In this document: positions 1-9,728 of the stretch, one piece after another
Position numbering within the stretch: position 1 is the first letter of the stretch
Layout: each line of letters opens with the position of its first letter
Assembly (NCBI GenBank): GCA_963701435.1
Contig: CAVPAL010000006.1
Coordinates: 434,001-498,000, forward strand
Direction: 5' to 3'
DNA: 64,000 bases
Origin: JAACFF01 sp963701435
Lineage (GTDB): Bacteria > Chloroflexota > Anaerolineae > Promineifilales > Promineifilaceae
Program-made: the position numbers and the translations under genes
The notes under the pieces: generated by a model
Databases searched by the model: none
The model's input: the letters and a program-made list of their open reading frames with translations, nothing else
Told to the model about the DNA's origin: nothing

Positions 1-2
1 TG

Positions 3-56
3 ATGCAGTGATGAACGATGAATGCATTGTATGAGGTGATCCATTCATCACTGCAT
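3..56. repeat. 13-bp perfect inverted repeat at window start
   Basis: Arms at 3-15 (ATGCAGTGATGAA) and 44-56 (TTCATCACTGCAT) are perfect reverse complements separated by 28 nt. The repeat overlaps the most likely start of the synthase gene (ATG at 18). It could be a hairpin, an operator or the edge of a mobile element that continues to the left of the window. Confidence 0.5.
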
Positions 57-2079
57 GATCATCATTCAACAGCAGATAGAGCTATTGCAATTGTGGGAGT
101 GGGGGCCATTTTGCCAGACGCGCCAAATGCTGCCGGCGTTCTGGCAAAATATTGTCAATAAAAAATACAGCATTATCAGATGTACCACCGGAACGTTGGA
201 ATCCTGACTGATTATTATGATCCGGATCCCAAAGCGCCAGACAAAACGTACACCAAAATTGGCGGCTGGGTGCGCGGCTTTGAATTTGACTGGAATCGAT
301 TCCGCATGCCGCCCAAAGTGGCCGCCGCAATGGATGAGGGTCAGCAGTGGGCGGTCACAATTGCGGCCGAGGCGTTGGCAGATTATGGGTATCCAGAACG
401 GCCGTTAAACACCGAAAATACGGCCGTTATCCTGGGTACAGCCATGGGTGGTGAACAACATTACATCACCCAGAACCGCATCGTCTTCCCTGAATTTGCC
501 AATGCCCTCAAGACGTTAGCGCCTTCAACCAACTTCCGGCTAAAGTGTGCGCGAAGAAATCATCACCAAATGGCACGAACACATTGATGACACACTGCCC
601 GCCTATCACCGAGGATACCATGCCGGGTGAACTGCCCAACATCGTTTCCGGGCGCGTTGCCAATATGCTCAATTTACGCGGCCCCAACTTCATCACCGAC
701 GCCGCTTGTGCCTCCAGCTTTGCCGCCATCAATGCGGCCGTCGAACTGCTCACCGAACATCAGGTCGATGCTGTTATCGCCGGCGGTGTGGATCGCAATA
801 TGGGCGCTTCCAGCTTCGTGAAGTTCTGCAAAATTGGCGCGTTGAGCGCCACCGGCAGCCGCCCCTTTGGTGCAAGGCGCCGATGGCTTTGTGATGGGCG
901 AAGGCTCAGCGGCCTTCCTGCTCAAGCGTCTGGAAGATGCGGAACGCAGCGGCGACAAGATTTACGCCGTCATTCGCGGCGTGGGCGGCTCCAGCGACGG
1001 CAAAGGCAAAGGGATTACCGCGCCCAATCCGATTGGGCAGGAATTGGCCATCCAACGCGCCTGGGAAAATGCCGGACTCGACCCGGCCACGGCCACGATG
1101 GTCGAAGCGCACGGCACCAGCACGCGCGTTGGCGATGTGGTTGAAGTGGAAAGTTTGGCCAAGATTTTCGGCGGCGCTCCCCAGGGCAGCATCGGCCTTG
1201 GTTCGGCCAAAAGCAATATTGGCCATTTGAAAGCGGGCGCCGGCGCAGCCGGTTTGCTCAAAGCGACTATGGCAATTCATCATAAGATTTTGCCGCCCAA
1301 CGTTGAATGCCGAAACGCCCAATCCCAATATTGATTTCAGCTAAATCGCCATTCTTTCTGATTAATGAAGCCCGGGAATGGCCGAAAACAAATGAAACAC
1401 CGCGCCGCTGTGGCGTCAGCGCCTATGGTTTTGGCGGCACCAATTTCCATCTGGTGTTGGAAGAACATGTGCCCGGATTATTGACTGAAAAAGAAGCAAA
1501 AACGGCTGTTTCTACCGCTCAACCTCAAAACGGAAATGGAACTATCGTCGTTCAACATATCCAAACCCGCGCCCGTGCGCGGTATCTTCGCCATTGGGCG
1601 CACGCACACCAGGCGACCTCAAAGATAAACTGAGACCGCATTACACAGCGGGTAGAAGCGGGGTTGGACCCCGCCCAAAGCGCTGCTTCCCAAGGAAACG
1701 ACAGATATCAAAGCCACCGAACGATTGATCATTGACTTTGGCGATCACGAAGAACTGCTGGATCGGGCTGCATAAAGCACAAAAAGTGATGGGCTTTGAC
1801 AATCCCAAAGCCTGGAAAGCGATCGAAGCGCAGGGCATCTTCCGCGGCAGCGGCAAACCCAAAGGCAAAATCGCCTTCCTTTTCCCCGGGCAGGGTAGTC
1901 AATACGTCAATATGGGCCGCGAACTGGAAGAACTGTCACCCGTCGTCGCCGAAGTCTTCAACGAAGCCGACGCCGTCATGAAGCCTATTTTGGGCAAACC
2001 ACTCACCGATTACCTCTTTGTTGATCCCGACGACCAGGCGGCCATGATGCAGGCGCAGTTCAGACCTGATGCAGACTGA
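18..2079 (+). pseudogene. PUFA/polyketide synthase-like protein, N-terminal part (KS1 and start of AT), broken by frameshifts
   Basis: This is the beginning of a giant multidomain synthase. Reading across frames gives a complete ketosynthase: the N-terminal IAIVGVGAILP segment (about 82-115), a DPKAPDKTYTKIGG segment (about 230), the active-site cysteine in DAACASSFA (about 700), VEAHGTSTRVGD (about 1100), SNIGHLKAGAG (about 1212) and GVSAYGFGGTNFHL (about 1415). The acyltransferase then opens with FLFPGQGSQ (about 1878). The ATG at 18 is the first start in the frame of the N-terminal segment; it has no clear ribosome-binding site. At least seven frame changes occur before 2079. Those I could resolve are one-base insertions, for example an extra G near 139 and an extra A near 177. 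The protein sequence between the breaks is well conserved, so consensus errors are likelier than true decay. The chain continues in the next three entries. Confidence 0.75.
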
Positions 2080-3328
2080 AATTACACAGCCGGCCATGCT
2101 CACGCTGGACATCGCCATGCTCAAGATGTTGGGCGAATATGGCTTTAAGCCCGACATGGTCATGGGGCATTCATTAGGTGAATATGCTGCTCTGATCGCC
2201 GCCGGCATTATGCCCTTTGCCGATGCGTTGGAAGCAGCGGCGGCTCGCGGCAGCGAAATGAGTAGGGTGAAGGTAGACGACAACGGCAAGATGGCGGCGA
2301 TTTTGGCGCCCTACGAGGTTGTTATAGAAACGTTGGCGCAAATCGACGGCTATGTCGTCCCGGCCAACATCAACAGCAGCAGCCAAAGCGTGATCGGCGG
2401 CGCCAGCAAAGCAGTTGAAGAGGCATGCGTCTCGTTTGAGGAAAAGGGGTACCGCGCCATTCAAATTCCGGTCAGCCATGCTTTCCACACCGAAATTGTC
2501 GCCCCGGCCAGCGCGCCGCTGCGGCAGGTGCTGGATCGCCTGGACATTACCGAACCTGAACTGCCTCTGGTCGCCAATGTGACCGGCGAGTTATATCCAC
2601 AAACGGTTGATGAAATCAAAGATATTTTGCAAAAACAAATTGCTTCGCCCGTACAGTGGGTGAAAGGGCTGGAGACGTTGTATGCCGAAGGCGTGCGTAC
2701 GTTTGTGGAGGTTGGCCCGAAACGAGCGCTGCGTGGTTTTGTGCGCGATGTCTTCCAGGATAACGAGGACGTTACTGCCATCATGACCAATCACCCCAAG
2801 ACGGGCGAGCTGCCGACATTTAACCAGGCTTTATGCGCTTTGTATGCGGCAGGCTACAGCGGGAATGATAATGTGGTTGTGGCTGGCGCAAATGGAGAAA
2901 CGGCCGTTATCCAACCACCCCCTCCGGCGCCCGCAGCCAAACAAACTGACATCAGCCAAACCTCAATGGAGACGCTTAGCCAGATCGTAGCACAAGCAGT
3001 ACAGCAAGCAGTCAGCCAGATGACGCCCGGCGCACGCTCCCAACCTGCTGTCTATGACCGCAACGCCACGCCGCTTGGCTCAGTTGTCATCTCCGGCACC
3101 GGCCTGGGCTTACCTGGCGCTGAAAAGCCGCTGATGGATCCTGATAACGCCATGCGCATCTTGCGCGGTGAACAGTTTGTTGACCTCATCCCCGAGCGCT
3201 TCCGCAAACTCATGGTTGATAAACGCATTACCCGTTTGGTCAAAGCAGCCGACGGCAGCGGTAGTTTTTATACCATTACCGATCCGGCTGAAGTGATTAA
3301 ACTCGCAGGGCGCTCCGGCACCTTTTGA
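2069..3328 (+). CDS. PUFA/polyketide synthase-like protein, acyltransferase domain and N-terminus of second KS (fragment)
   Basis: This frame carries most of an acyltransferase domain, which loads acyl or malonyl units onto the ACPs. The nucleophile Ser is in GHSLGEY at about residue 35, followed by ANINSSSQSVIGG, the PVSHAFHT motif with its catalytic His, and VEVGPKRALRG. A linker rich in Ala, Pro and Gln follows at about residues 280-330. The first 80 residues of a second ketosynthase then begin with VVISGTGLGLPG. The frame is lost at the end in a run of T (about 3321-3325): GRSGTF should continue as DLEAEYGV, which lies in the neighbouring frame. The next reading frame then resumes the same KS. 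This is therefore an internal segment of the giant synthase and not a separate gene, and the ATG at 2069 is not a natural start. Confidence 0.8.
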   Translation: MQTEITQPAMLTLDIAMLKMLGEYGFKPDMVMGHSLGEYAALIAAGIMPFADALEAAAARGSEMSRVKVDDNGKMAAILAPYEVVIETLAQIDGYVVPANINSSSQSVIGGASKAVEEACVSFEEKGYRAIQIPVSHAFHTEIVAPASAPLRQVLDRLDITEPELPLVANVTGELYPQTVDEIKDILQKQIASPVQWVKGLETLYAEGVRTFVEVGPKRALRGFVRDVFQDNEDVTAIMTNHPKTGELPTFNQALCALYAAGYSGNDNVVVAGANGETAVIQPPPPAPAAKQTDISQTSMETLSQIVAQAVQQAVSQMTPGARSQPAVYDRNATPLGSVVISGTGLGLPGAEKPLMDPDNAMRILRGEQFVDLIPERFRKLMVDKRITRLVKAADGSGSFYTITDPAEVIKLAGRSGTF

Positions 3329-6300
3329 CCTGGAAGCGGAATATGGGTGTCCCGTCCCAGCTTATTGACGCGCTGGACATTACAACCCAAATGGCGATCG
3401 CCGCCGGTCTTGATGCGCTGCGTGAAGCGGGTATCCCACTCGTGCAAACTTATCACAGGACCACCACGGGCAAATATCTGCCGGAAAGGTGGCTGCTGCC
3501 GGAATCTCTACGTGACGAAACAGGCATAATTTTTGCGAGCGCTTTCCCCGGCGGCGATCGCTTCGCTGAGGAATTCAAACGTTATTATGAATGGCAAACT
3601 CGGGTCGATAAACTGGAAACGTTGGAAGACCTGCGCCGTTACACTACCGACAGCAACACGCTGAATGAACTAAACCGACGTATCGGTGATTTGCGCAGCG
3701 AATTGGAAGCTGACCCCTACACCTTTGATCGCCGCTTCCTTTTCCGCATTTTGTGCATGGGCCACAGCCAGTTTGCGCAATACATTGGCGCGCGCGGACC
3801 AAACGCCCACGTCAACGCCGCCTGCGCCAGCACCGCCCAAGGGGTCGCGCTGGCTGAAGATTGGATTAATACGGGTCGCTGCAGGCGCGTAATTGTGATC
3901 GGCGCCGACGCAGTGACCAGCGAAAACTTAATGGAATGGGTTGGCGCTGGCTTCCTGGCGGTAGGCGCTGTCACCACCAAAGATCGCGTTGATGAAGCGG
4001 CGCTGCCCTTCGACCATCGCAGGCATGGCACAATCCTGGGCATGGGCGCCTGCGGTCTGGTTGTAGAAAGTGAAGACGCGCTGCGCGAACGTGGTATGCG
4101 TGGTATTGTGGAACTGCTCAGCAGTGAAACATCCAACAGCGCTTACCACGGAACCCGCCTGGACGTGCGACATATCGCACTGGTGATGAATAACCTGGTC
4201 ACGGCGGCGGAGCGCCGCTTCGGCCTGAACCGGTATGCAATGGCGCCTAACACGGTGTTTATGTCGCATGAGACCTACACACCCGCGCGCGGTGGCAGCG
4301 CTGCGGCTGAAGTCATTGCGCTGCGCGAGACTTTCGGGGAATCAGCCAGCGACATTATCATCGCCAATACCAAAGGGTTTACCGGCCACGCAATGGGCGT
4401 GGGGGTTGAAGATGTGATTTCGGTCAAGATTCTGGAACACGGCATCGTACCACCGGTACCCAATTTCAAAGTGGTTGATCCAGATTTAGGACCATTGAAT
4501 TTGAGCCGCGGCGGCCGTTACCCGGTGCAATATGCGATTCACCTGGCGGCCGGTTTTGGCTCACAAATCGCAATGACGCTGACGCGCCGCATCCCCGGCA
4601 GCCTGGATCGCACCGATAACAAAGCTTTGTATGCGCATTGGCTGGCCGATATCAGCGGTTATGATCATGCCGAAGTCGAGGTGGAGAAGCGCGTCCTGCG
4701 CGTTAAGGCGCAGGGCAATCCACCCAACACACCGGCGCCTAATCGCTGGCAGTATGGCACAGGCCCGACTATGCGTACTGTGGCTGCTGATGGGGGAACG
4801 GCCGTACAGCCGCCAACCACCCCTCAACCGGTGCGCACTCCCCTGCCGCAACCTGAACCGGTTAAAGTACAGGCGCAGCCCCCGGCCATGCCCAAACCTG
4901 CGCCCAAACCAGTCACCCCGGTGCAGGCGCCGCCCGCAAGCGAACCAATCATTGTGACGCCTCCCCCGGCCCCCGCCGAGGTCCCCGCGCCAAAGGGTGA
5001 TCCCGTAGCAGAAAAAGTACTCACGCTGGTAGCCAACGAAACCGGCTACCCTGAGGACATGCTCGATCTTGATCTCGACCTCGAAGCCGATCTCGGCATT
5101 GACACCGTCAAGCAGGCTGAGACATTTGCAGCCATTCGGACTGAATTTAACATCCCTGCTCGCGAAGATTTGAACTTGCGGGAATTTAACACGCTCGAAA
5201 AAGTGATCGGCTTCGTGAAGAATATGCGGCCCGATCTGGCCACGAGCGAGTCGGCGAGAAGTGCGGGGGCGACGTCGCCCACCGTTGTCGCCGCGCCTGC
5301 GCAAACCGGCGATCCTGTAGCCGCGAAAGTGCTTGCGCTGGTAGCCAATGAAACCGGCTACCCCGAAGATATGCTCGATCTTGACCTTGATCTGGAAGCA
5401 GACTTGGGCATCGATACGGTAAAGCAGGCTGAAACCTTCGCCGCCATTCGCACCGAATTTGACATTCCGGCGCGCGAAGACCTCAATCTGCGCGAGTACA
5501 ACACGTTGGAAAAGGTCATCGGTTTTGTGAAAGAGATGCGGCCGGATTTGGCGACGAGCGTGGCGGCGGCCAGCGCACCGGTGAGCAGCGAAACGGCGAA
5601 GAGCGCGGCGGCGATAAGCGTAACCGCCCCGACGCCGGCGCCATCAACTGAAGCGGCTCAGGCGGGCGATCCGGTTGCGAAAAAAGTCTTGTCTCTGGTC
5701 GCAGAACAGACCGGTTATCCGGAGGATATGCTGGAACTCGACCTCGACCTGGAGGCTGACCTCGGGGTTGATACGGTTAAACAGGCGGAAACCTTTGCCG
5801 CCATTCGCGCGGAGTTTGACATCCCGGCGCGTGACGATCTGAACCTGCGTGAGTATAACACGTTGGAAAAGGTCATCAGCTTTGTAAAAGAGATGCGGCC
5901 TGATTTGGCGACGAGCGTGGCGGCGGCCAGCGCACCGGTGAGCAACGAAACGGCGAAGAGCGCGGCGGCGATAAGCGTAACCGCCCCGACGCCGGCGCCA
6001 TCAACTGAAGCGGCGCAGGCGGGCGATCCGGTTGCGAAAAAAGTCTTGTCTCTGGTCGCAGAACAGACCGGTTATCCGGAGGATATGCTGGAACTTGACC
6101 TCGACCTGGAGGCTGACCTCGGGGTTGATACGGTTAAACAGGCGGAAACCTTTGCCGCCATTCGCGCGGAGTTTGACATCCCGCCGCGTGACGATCTGAA
6201 CCTGCGTGAGTATAACACGTTGGAAAAGGTCATCGGTTTTGTGAAAGAGATGCGGCCTGATTTGGCGACGGCCGTATCGGAGAAAAGCGAAACGGCGATG

Positions 6301-8640
6301 GGCGCACCGGCGACCACCCCCACCTTTGACATGACGCCTGCAAGCGCTTCTGAAGCAACTGGCGATCCGGTGGCGGCTAAAGTCCTGGCGATTGTGGCTG
6401 ACCAGACGGGTTATCCTGAAGATATGCTTGAACTTGACCTTGATCTGGAAGCGGATCTGGGTGTGGACACGGTCAAACAGGCAGAAACGTTCGTGGCGAT
6501 TCGTGAGGAGTTTGACATCCCGCGCCGCGATGACCTGAACTTGCGCGACTACAATACTTTAGAGAAAGTGATTGGTTTTGTGCATGAAATGCGACCAGAT
6601 TTAGATAGTGGTCAGCAGTCAGCAGTCAGCAGTCAGCCGCCTGTTGTTGCATCAGCAGCTCCAGTAGAAACGGCCGTATCACAACCAACTGGCGATCCCG
6701 TTACCGAAAAAGTGTTGGCAATTGTGGCTGACCAGACGGGTTATCCTAAAGATATGTTGGAAATGGACCTCGATTTGGAAGCTGATCTGGGCATCGACAC
6801 GGTGAAACAGGCTGAAACCTTTGTCGCCATTCGTGAGGAATTCGATATTCCACGCCGCGATGATTTGAATCTGCGCGATTACAATACACTTGAAAAAGTT
6901 GTCGGTTTTGTGCATGAAATGCGGCCTGACATGGCGACGAGCGTACAGGTGAAGAGCGAGGCAGTGACGAGCGAGACGGCGACTCCACCTACCGCAGCTC
7001 CGTCGACAGCGACGAAATATGAATTGGCGGATGCGGATACAATGCCGCGGCGCGTGCCGGTTCCGTCTATGAGGCCGGCGCTGAAATTATGCAAGTCGAC
7101 TGGCGTGCAACTGGACGAAAACAGCCGCGTGATTGTGATGCCCGATAAGGGTGAAGCAGGGGTCAGTAAAGCGTTGTTCAACCGCCTTGAGAAGCTGGGC
7201 GTAACGGTTTTACAGCTCGATCCCAATCTGGACGGTGATGCACTGGAAGCGCAAATCAAGAGTCTGGCGGCAGATGGGGCTGTCCAGGGTGTTTATTGGC
7301 TGCCGGCGCTGGATGATGAAGGTCCGTTGGAAGAAATGGATCTGGCGTCCTGGCGGGCGGCCAACCGCATCCGCGTTAAGAATTTATACACAACTATGCG
7401 CGCGCTGTATGATGTGGTCGATAAACCAGGCGCGTTCCTGGTCGCGGCGACGCGCATGGGAGGCATGCACGGGTATGGCCCGGAAGGCGCAGCAGCGCCA
7501 ATGGGCGGCGCGGTGACAGGCTTTACCAAAGCATATAAACGTGAACGACCTGACGTATTGGTAAAAGCTGTAGACTTCCCGGTAGGCCGCAAAACGGCCG
7601 TTCCCGCCGACCTCCTGATTGCTGAAACCTTAAGCGATCCGGGCGTGGTTGAAGTGGGTTACTGCCAGGAAAAACGTTTTGCCATTACGCTGGTTGAAGA
7701 ACCGGCAGACGATGGCGGCGCAGGTTTGACGTTAGACAAAGAGACAGTATTCCTCGTCACCGGCGCTGCGGGCGGGATCACGAGTGAAATCATTGCCGAC
7801 CTGGCGATGGCCAGCGGCGGCGTCTTTTATCTGCTCGATCTGGTCGCTGCGCCAGACCGGAGTGATCCTAAAATCGCCCAGTTCCGCGCCAACAAAGAGG
7901 ATTTGAAGCAAACTTTAATTGCCGAAGCAAAAGCGGCCGGGGAACGGCCGACTCCGGTCTTGATCGACAAACGTTTGATAGCCATTGAGCGAGACGAAGC
8001 AGCGCTGCGCACGATTGAAACGGTTGAGGCTGCGGGCGGAAAGGCGCATTATCACAGCGTCAATCTGTTGGACGGCCCGGCTGTGGCGGCTGTGGTTGAG
8101 GATGTGCGCGAACGATACGGCCGTATCGACGTGCTGATCCATGCCGGCGGCATCGAAATAAGCCGCGCGCTGCCGGACAAAGACCCCGACCAGTTCAACC
8201 TGGTCTTTGATATCAAGGCAGATGGGTTCTTCAGCCTGCTCAAAGCCGCAAAGGGTATGCCGATTGGCGCTACGGTCAGCTTCAGCTCCGTAGCAGGACG
8301 CTTCGGCAACAGCGGCCAGACTGATTACAGCGCGGCCAATGATCTGTTGTGCAAGCTCACCAGCAGTATGCGCGCGTGGCGGCCCGAAACCAAAGGGATC
8401 GCCATCGATTGGACCGCCTGGGGCGGAATTGGCATGGCGACGCGCGGGTCTATTCCCAAGATCATGGAGATGGCCGGCATCGACATGCTGCCGCCGGAAG
8501 CGGGCGTGCCCACTGTGCGGCGCGAGTTGGTCGCCGGTGGCTTCAAGGGTGAAATCGTGGTCGGCGGCGCGTTGGGCATAATGACAGCGGAATTTGATGA
8601 AACCGGGGGCTGGACCCCGCAAAGGCAAATGCATGGATAA
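3325..8640 (+). CDS. PUFA/polyketide synthase-like protein, KS2 - six tandem ACPs - ketoreductase
   Basis: This is the core of a PfaA/PUFA-synthase-like iterative enzyme of 1771 residues. KS2 covers about residues 1-430, with Cys167 in NAACAST, His315 in SHETYTP and His355 in FTGHAMG. A Pro/Ala-rich linker follows. Six acyl carrier domains start near residues 558, 662, 781, 900, 1013 and 1123. Residues 1235-1470 resemble the structural half of a ketoreductase, and the catalytic half (about 1473-1760) has TGAAGGIT for NADPH binding and the active Tyr at about 1668 in DYSAAN. Each ACP reads LEADLG(I/V)DTVKQAE, so Thr replaces the Ser that normally carries phosphopantetheine. The TTG at 3325 is not a real start, because the chain continues from the previous frame. 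The stop at 8640 follows an extra G near 8607; in the neighbouring frame the protein runs on as GLDPAKANAWIKENLG into the dehydratase. Confidence 0.9.
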   Translation: MTWKRNMGVPSQLIDALDITTQMAIAAGLDALREAGIPLVQTYHRTTTGKYLPERWLLPESLRDETGIIFASAFPGGDRFAEEFKRYYEWQTRVDKLETLEDLRRYTTDSNTLNELNRRIGDLRSELEADPYTFDRRFLFRILCMGHSQFAQYIGARGPNAHVNAACASTAQGVALAEDWINTGRCRRVIVIGADAVTSENLMEWVGAGFLAVGAVTTKDRVDEAALPFDHRRHGTILGMGACGLVVESEDALRERGMRGIVELLSSETSNSAYHGTRLDVRHIALVMNNLVTAAERRFGLNRYAMAPNTVFMSHETYTPARGGSAAAEVIALRETFGESASDIIIANTKGFTGHAMGVGVEDVISVKILEHGIVPPVPNFKVVDPDLGPLNLSRGGRYPVQYAIHLAAGFGSQIAMTLTRRIPGSLDRTDNKALYAHWLADISGYDHAEVEVEKRVLRVKAQGNPPNTPAPNRWQYGTGPTMRTVAADGGTAVQPPTTPQPVRTPLPQPEPVKVQAQPPAMPKPAPKPVTPVQAPPASEPIIVTPPPAPAEVPAPKGDPVAEKVLTLVANETGYPEDMLDLDLDLEADLGIDTVKQAETFAAIRTEFNIPAREDLNLREFNTLEKVIGFVKNMRPDLATSESARSAGATSPTVVAAPAQTGDPVAAKVLALVANETGYPEDMLDLDLDLEADLGIDTVKQAETFAAIRTEFDIPAREDLNLREYNTLEKVIGFVKEMRPDLATSVAAASAPVSSETAKSAAAISVTAPTPAPSTEAAQAGDPVAKKVLSLVAEQTGYPEDMLELDLDLEADLGVDTVKQAETFAAIRAEFDIPARDDLNLREYNTLEKVISFVKEMRPDLATSVAAASAPVSNETAKSAAAISVTAPTPAPSTEAAQAGDPVAKKVLSLVAEQTGYPEDMLELDLDLEADLGVDTVKQAETFAAIRAEFDIPPRDDLNLREYNTLEKVIGFVKEMRPDLATAVSEKSETAMGAPATTPTFDMTPASASEATGDPVAAKVLAIVADQTGYPEDMLELDLDLEADLGVDTVKQAETFVAIREEFDIPRRDDLNLRDYNTLEKVIGFVHEMRPDLDSGQQSAVSSQPPVVASAAPVETAVSQPTGDPVTEKVLAIVADQTGYPKDMLEMDLDLEADLGIDTVKQAETFVAIREEFDIPRRDDLNLRDYNTLEKVVGFVHEMRPDMATSVQVKSEAVTSETATPPTAAPSTATKYELADADTMPRRVPVPSMRPALKLCKSTGVQLDENSRVIVMPDKGEAGVSKALFNRLEKLGVTVLQLDPNLDGDALEAQIKSLAADGAVQGVYWLPALDDEGPLEEMDLASWRAANRIRVKNLYTTMRALYDVVDKPGAFLVAATRMGGMHGYGPEGAAAPMGGAVTGFTKAYKRERPDVLVKAVDFPVGRKTAVPADLLIAETLSDPGVVEVGYCQEKRFAITLVEEPADDGGAGLTLDKETVFLVTGAAGGITSEIIADLAMASGGVFYLLDLVAAPDRSDPKIAQFRANKEDLKQTLIAEAKAAGERPTPVLIDKRLIAIERDEAALRTIETVEAAGGKAHYHSVNLLDGPAVAAVVEDVRERYGRIDVLIHAGGIEISRALPDKDPDQFNLVFDIKADGFFSLLKAAKGMPIGATVSFSSVAGRFGNSGQTDYSAANDLLCKLTSSMRAWRPETKGIAIDWTAWGGIGMATRGSIPKIMEMAGIDMLPPEAGVPTVRRELVAGGFKGEIVVGGALGIMTAEFDETGGWTPQRQMHG
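5554..6267 (+). repeat. Two nearly identical 357-bp tandem units encoding ACP3 and ACP4 with linkers
   Basis: The unit 5554-5910 is repeated at 5911-6267 with only a few mismatches, including the linker sequence between carrier domains. The other ACPs are clearly more diverged at DNA level. This indicates a recent in-frame duplication of 119 codons inside the ACP array. Confidence 0.85.
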
Positions 8641-8657
8641 AAGAGAATCTAGGCGCG

Positions 8658-9527
8658 ATGTTGATGATCGGGGAAATCAAGGCAGCCAAACTGTATGGCG
8701 GCCTGGAAGTGGAAACCACGCTCGATCCCAATGTGCAGCCTTTCTTGTATGACCATGCCATGGACGGCACGCCGCTGCTGCCCGGGGTGATGGGTACGGA
8801 AACCTTCTCCGAGCTGGCGCTGGCGCTGGCTCCTGGCTATGCCATTGCTGATATTGCCAACGAACAATTCCAGGCGCCGTTCAAATTCTATCGTATGGAA
8901 CCGCAAACGCTGTACCTGAGTATGTTCGCGCGACCGGTAGACAGATGCAACCTGGTGGCTTATGGAACCTTACTTTCGAAGCGGGAACTGGCCAAACCAG
9001 GCTTGCCGCCGCAAGAAAAGGTACACTTCACTGTGAATGTGCATTTGACACAAGAGCCTTTGGACATGCCCCTCGTGACCTTTACACCCCCTGAAGCAGA
9101 TGCTTTCAGCATACCTGCCGCTGACATCTACAAAGTTTACTTCCACGGCCCGGCTTACCAGGTTTTGGAAAGCGTAAAGACAGATGCTCACAGCGCGGTC
9201 GGGTTGATTGCTGACAATCTACCCCCGAGCGTTGAACCGGGTGATACGGCTTCCGTGATGGCGCCGCGCTTAATTGAGGCGTGTTTCCAGACGGCGGGCG
9301 TATGGGATATTGCCGTAAACGGCCGTATGGCGCTGCCGCTGGCTGTTGGTTCGGTCAATACCTATCGCCAGATGGAAGAAGCTGACGGAGAACGGCTGTA
9401 CGCGGTTGTGCAGGTCGTCGAAGATGGAGAAGCTTTCAACGCTCAGATTGTGGATGCGCGCGGCAATGTTTACGTGACGCTAAACGATTACCGCACGGTC
9501 GCATTACCGGGCAAAGTTGAATTTTAG
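8658..9527 (+). CDS. PUFA/polyketide synthase-like protein, C-terminal dehydratase (hot-dog) domain
   Basis: The segment encodes a dehydratase-like double hot-dog fold. The motif HAMDGTPLLPG near residue 32 matches the HxxxGxxxxP signature with its catalytic His, and GPAYQVLESV near residue 160 begins the second half. It would remove water from the hydroxyacyl chain made by the KR. The reading frame is continuous with the KR of the upstream ORF if one G near 8607 is removed, so the natural protein most likely ends here as KS-AT-KS-ACP6-KR-DH. The apparent ATG at 8658 (MLMIGEIKAAKLYGG) lies inside that continuous chain. Enoyl reductase and further KS subunits of a full PUFA synthase are not in the window; they could lie to the left. 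Confidence 0.8.
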   Translation: MLMIGEIKAAKLYGGLEVETTLDPNVQPFLYDHAMDGTPLLPGVMGTETFSELALALAPGYAIADIANEQFQAPFKFYRMEPQTLYLSMFARPVDRCNLVAYGTLLSKRELAKPGLPPQEKVHFTVNVHLTQEPLDMPLVTFTPPEADAFSIPAADIYKVYFHGPAYQVLESVKTDAHSAVGLIADNLPPSVEPGDTASVMAPRLIEACFQTAGVWDIAVNGRMALPLAVGSVNTYRQMEEADGERLYAVVQVVEDGEAFNAQIVDARGNVYVTLNDYRTVALPGKVEF

Positions 9528-9542
9528 TCTTGTCGTTAAATA

Positions 9543-9584
9543 AGTCGGATAGTCTCGTTGCCAAATTAACGGGGCTATCCGACT
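9543..9584 (+). terminator. Inverted repeat after the synthase gene, possible terminator
   Basis: Arms 9543-9552 (AGTCGGATAG) and 9575-9584 (CTATCCGACT) can form a 10-bp stem just after the synthase stop. There is no T-run, so factor-independent termination is uncertain. Confidence 0.35.
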
Positions 9585-9728
9585 ATTCGACTAGTACTCC
9601 AACAATGTTGTTTTGTGGGATGGTTCGTGGCCGCATCTCAGTCCCGAAGGGCTGCTCTTCTGACTGCGCCACCGGTTCTAATGCGTCGATATTTGTTTGA
9701 TGGCGTACTGGCGGCTAAAAGACTTATT

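Noticed and set aside
18..2079. KS1/AT segment as several independent small genes
   Set aside because: The fragments join in order into one conserved KS-AT sequence when single extra bases are removed.
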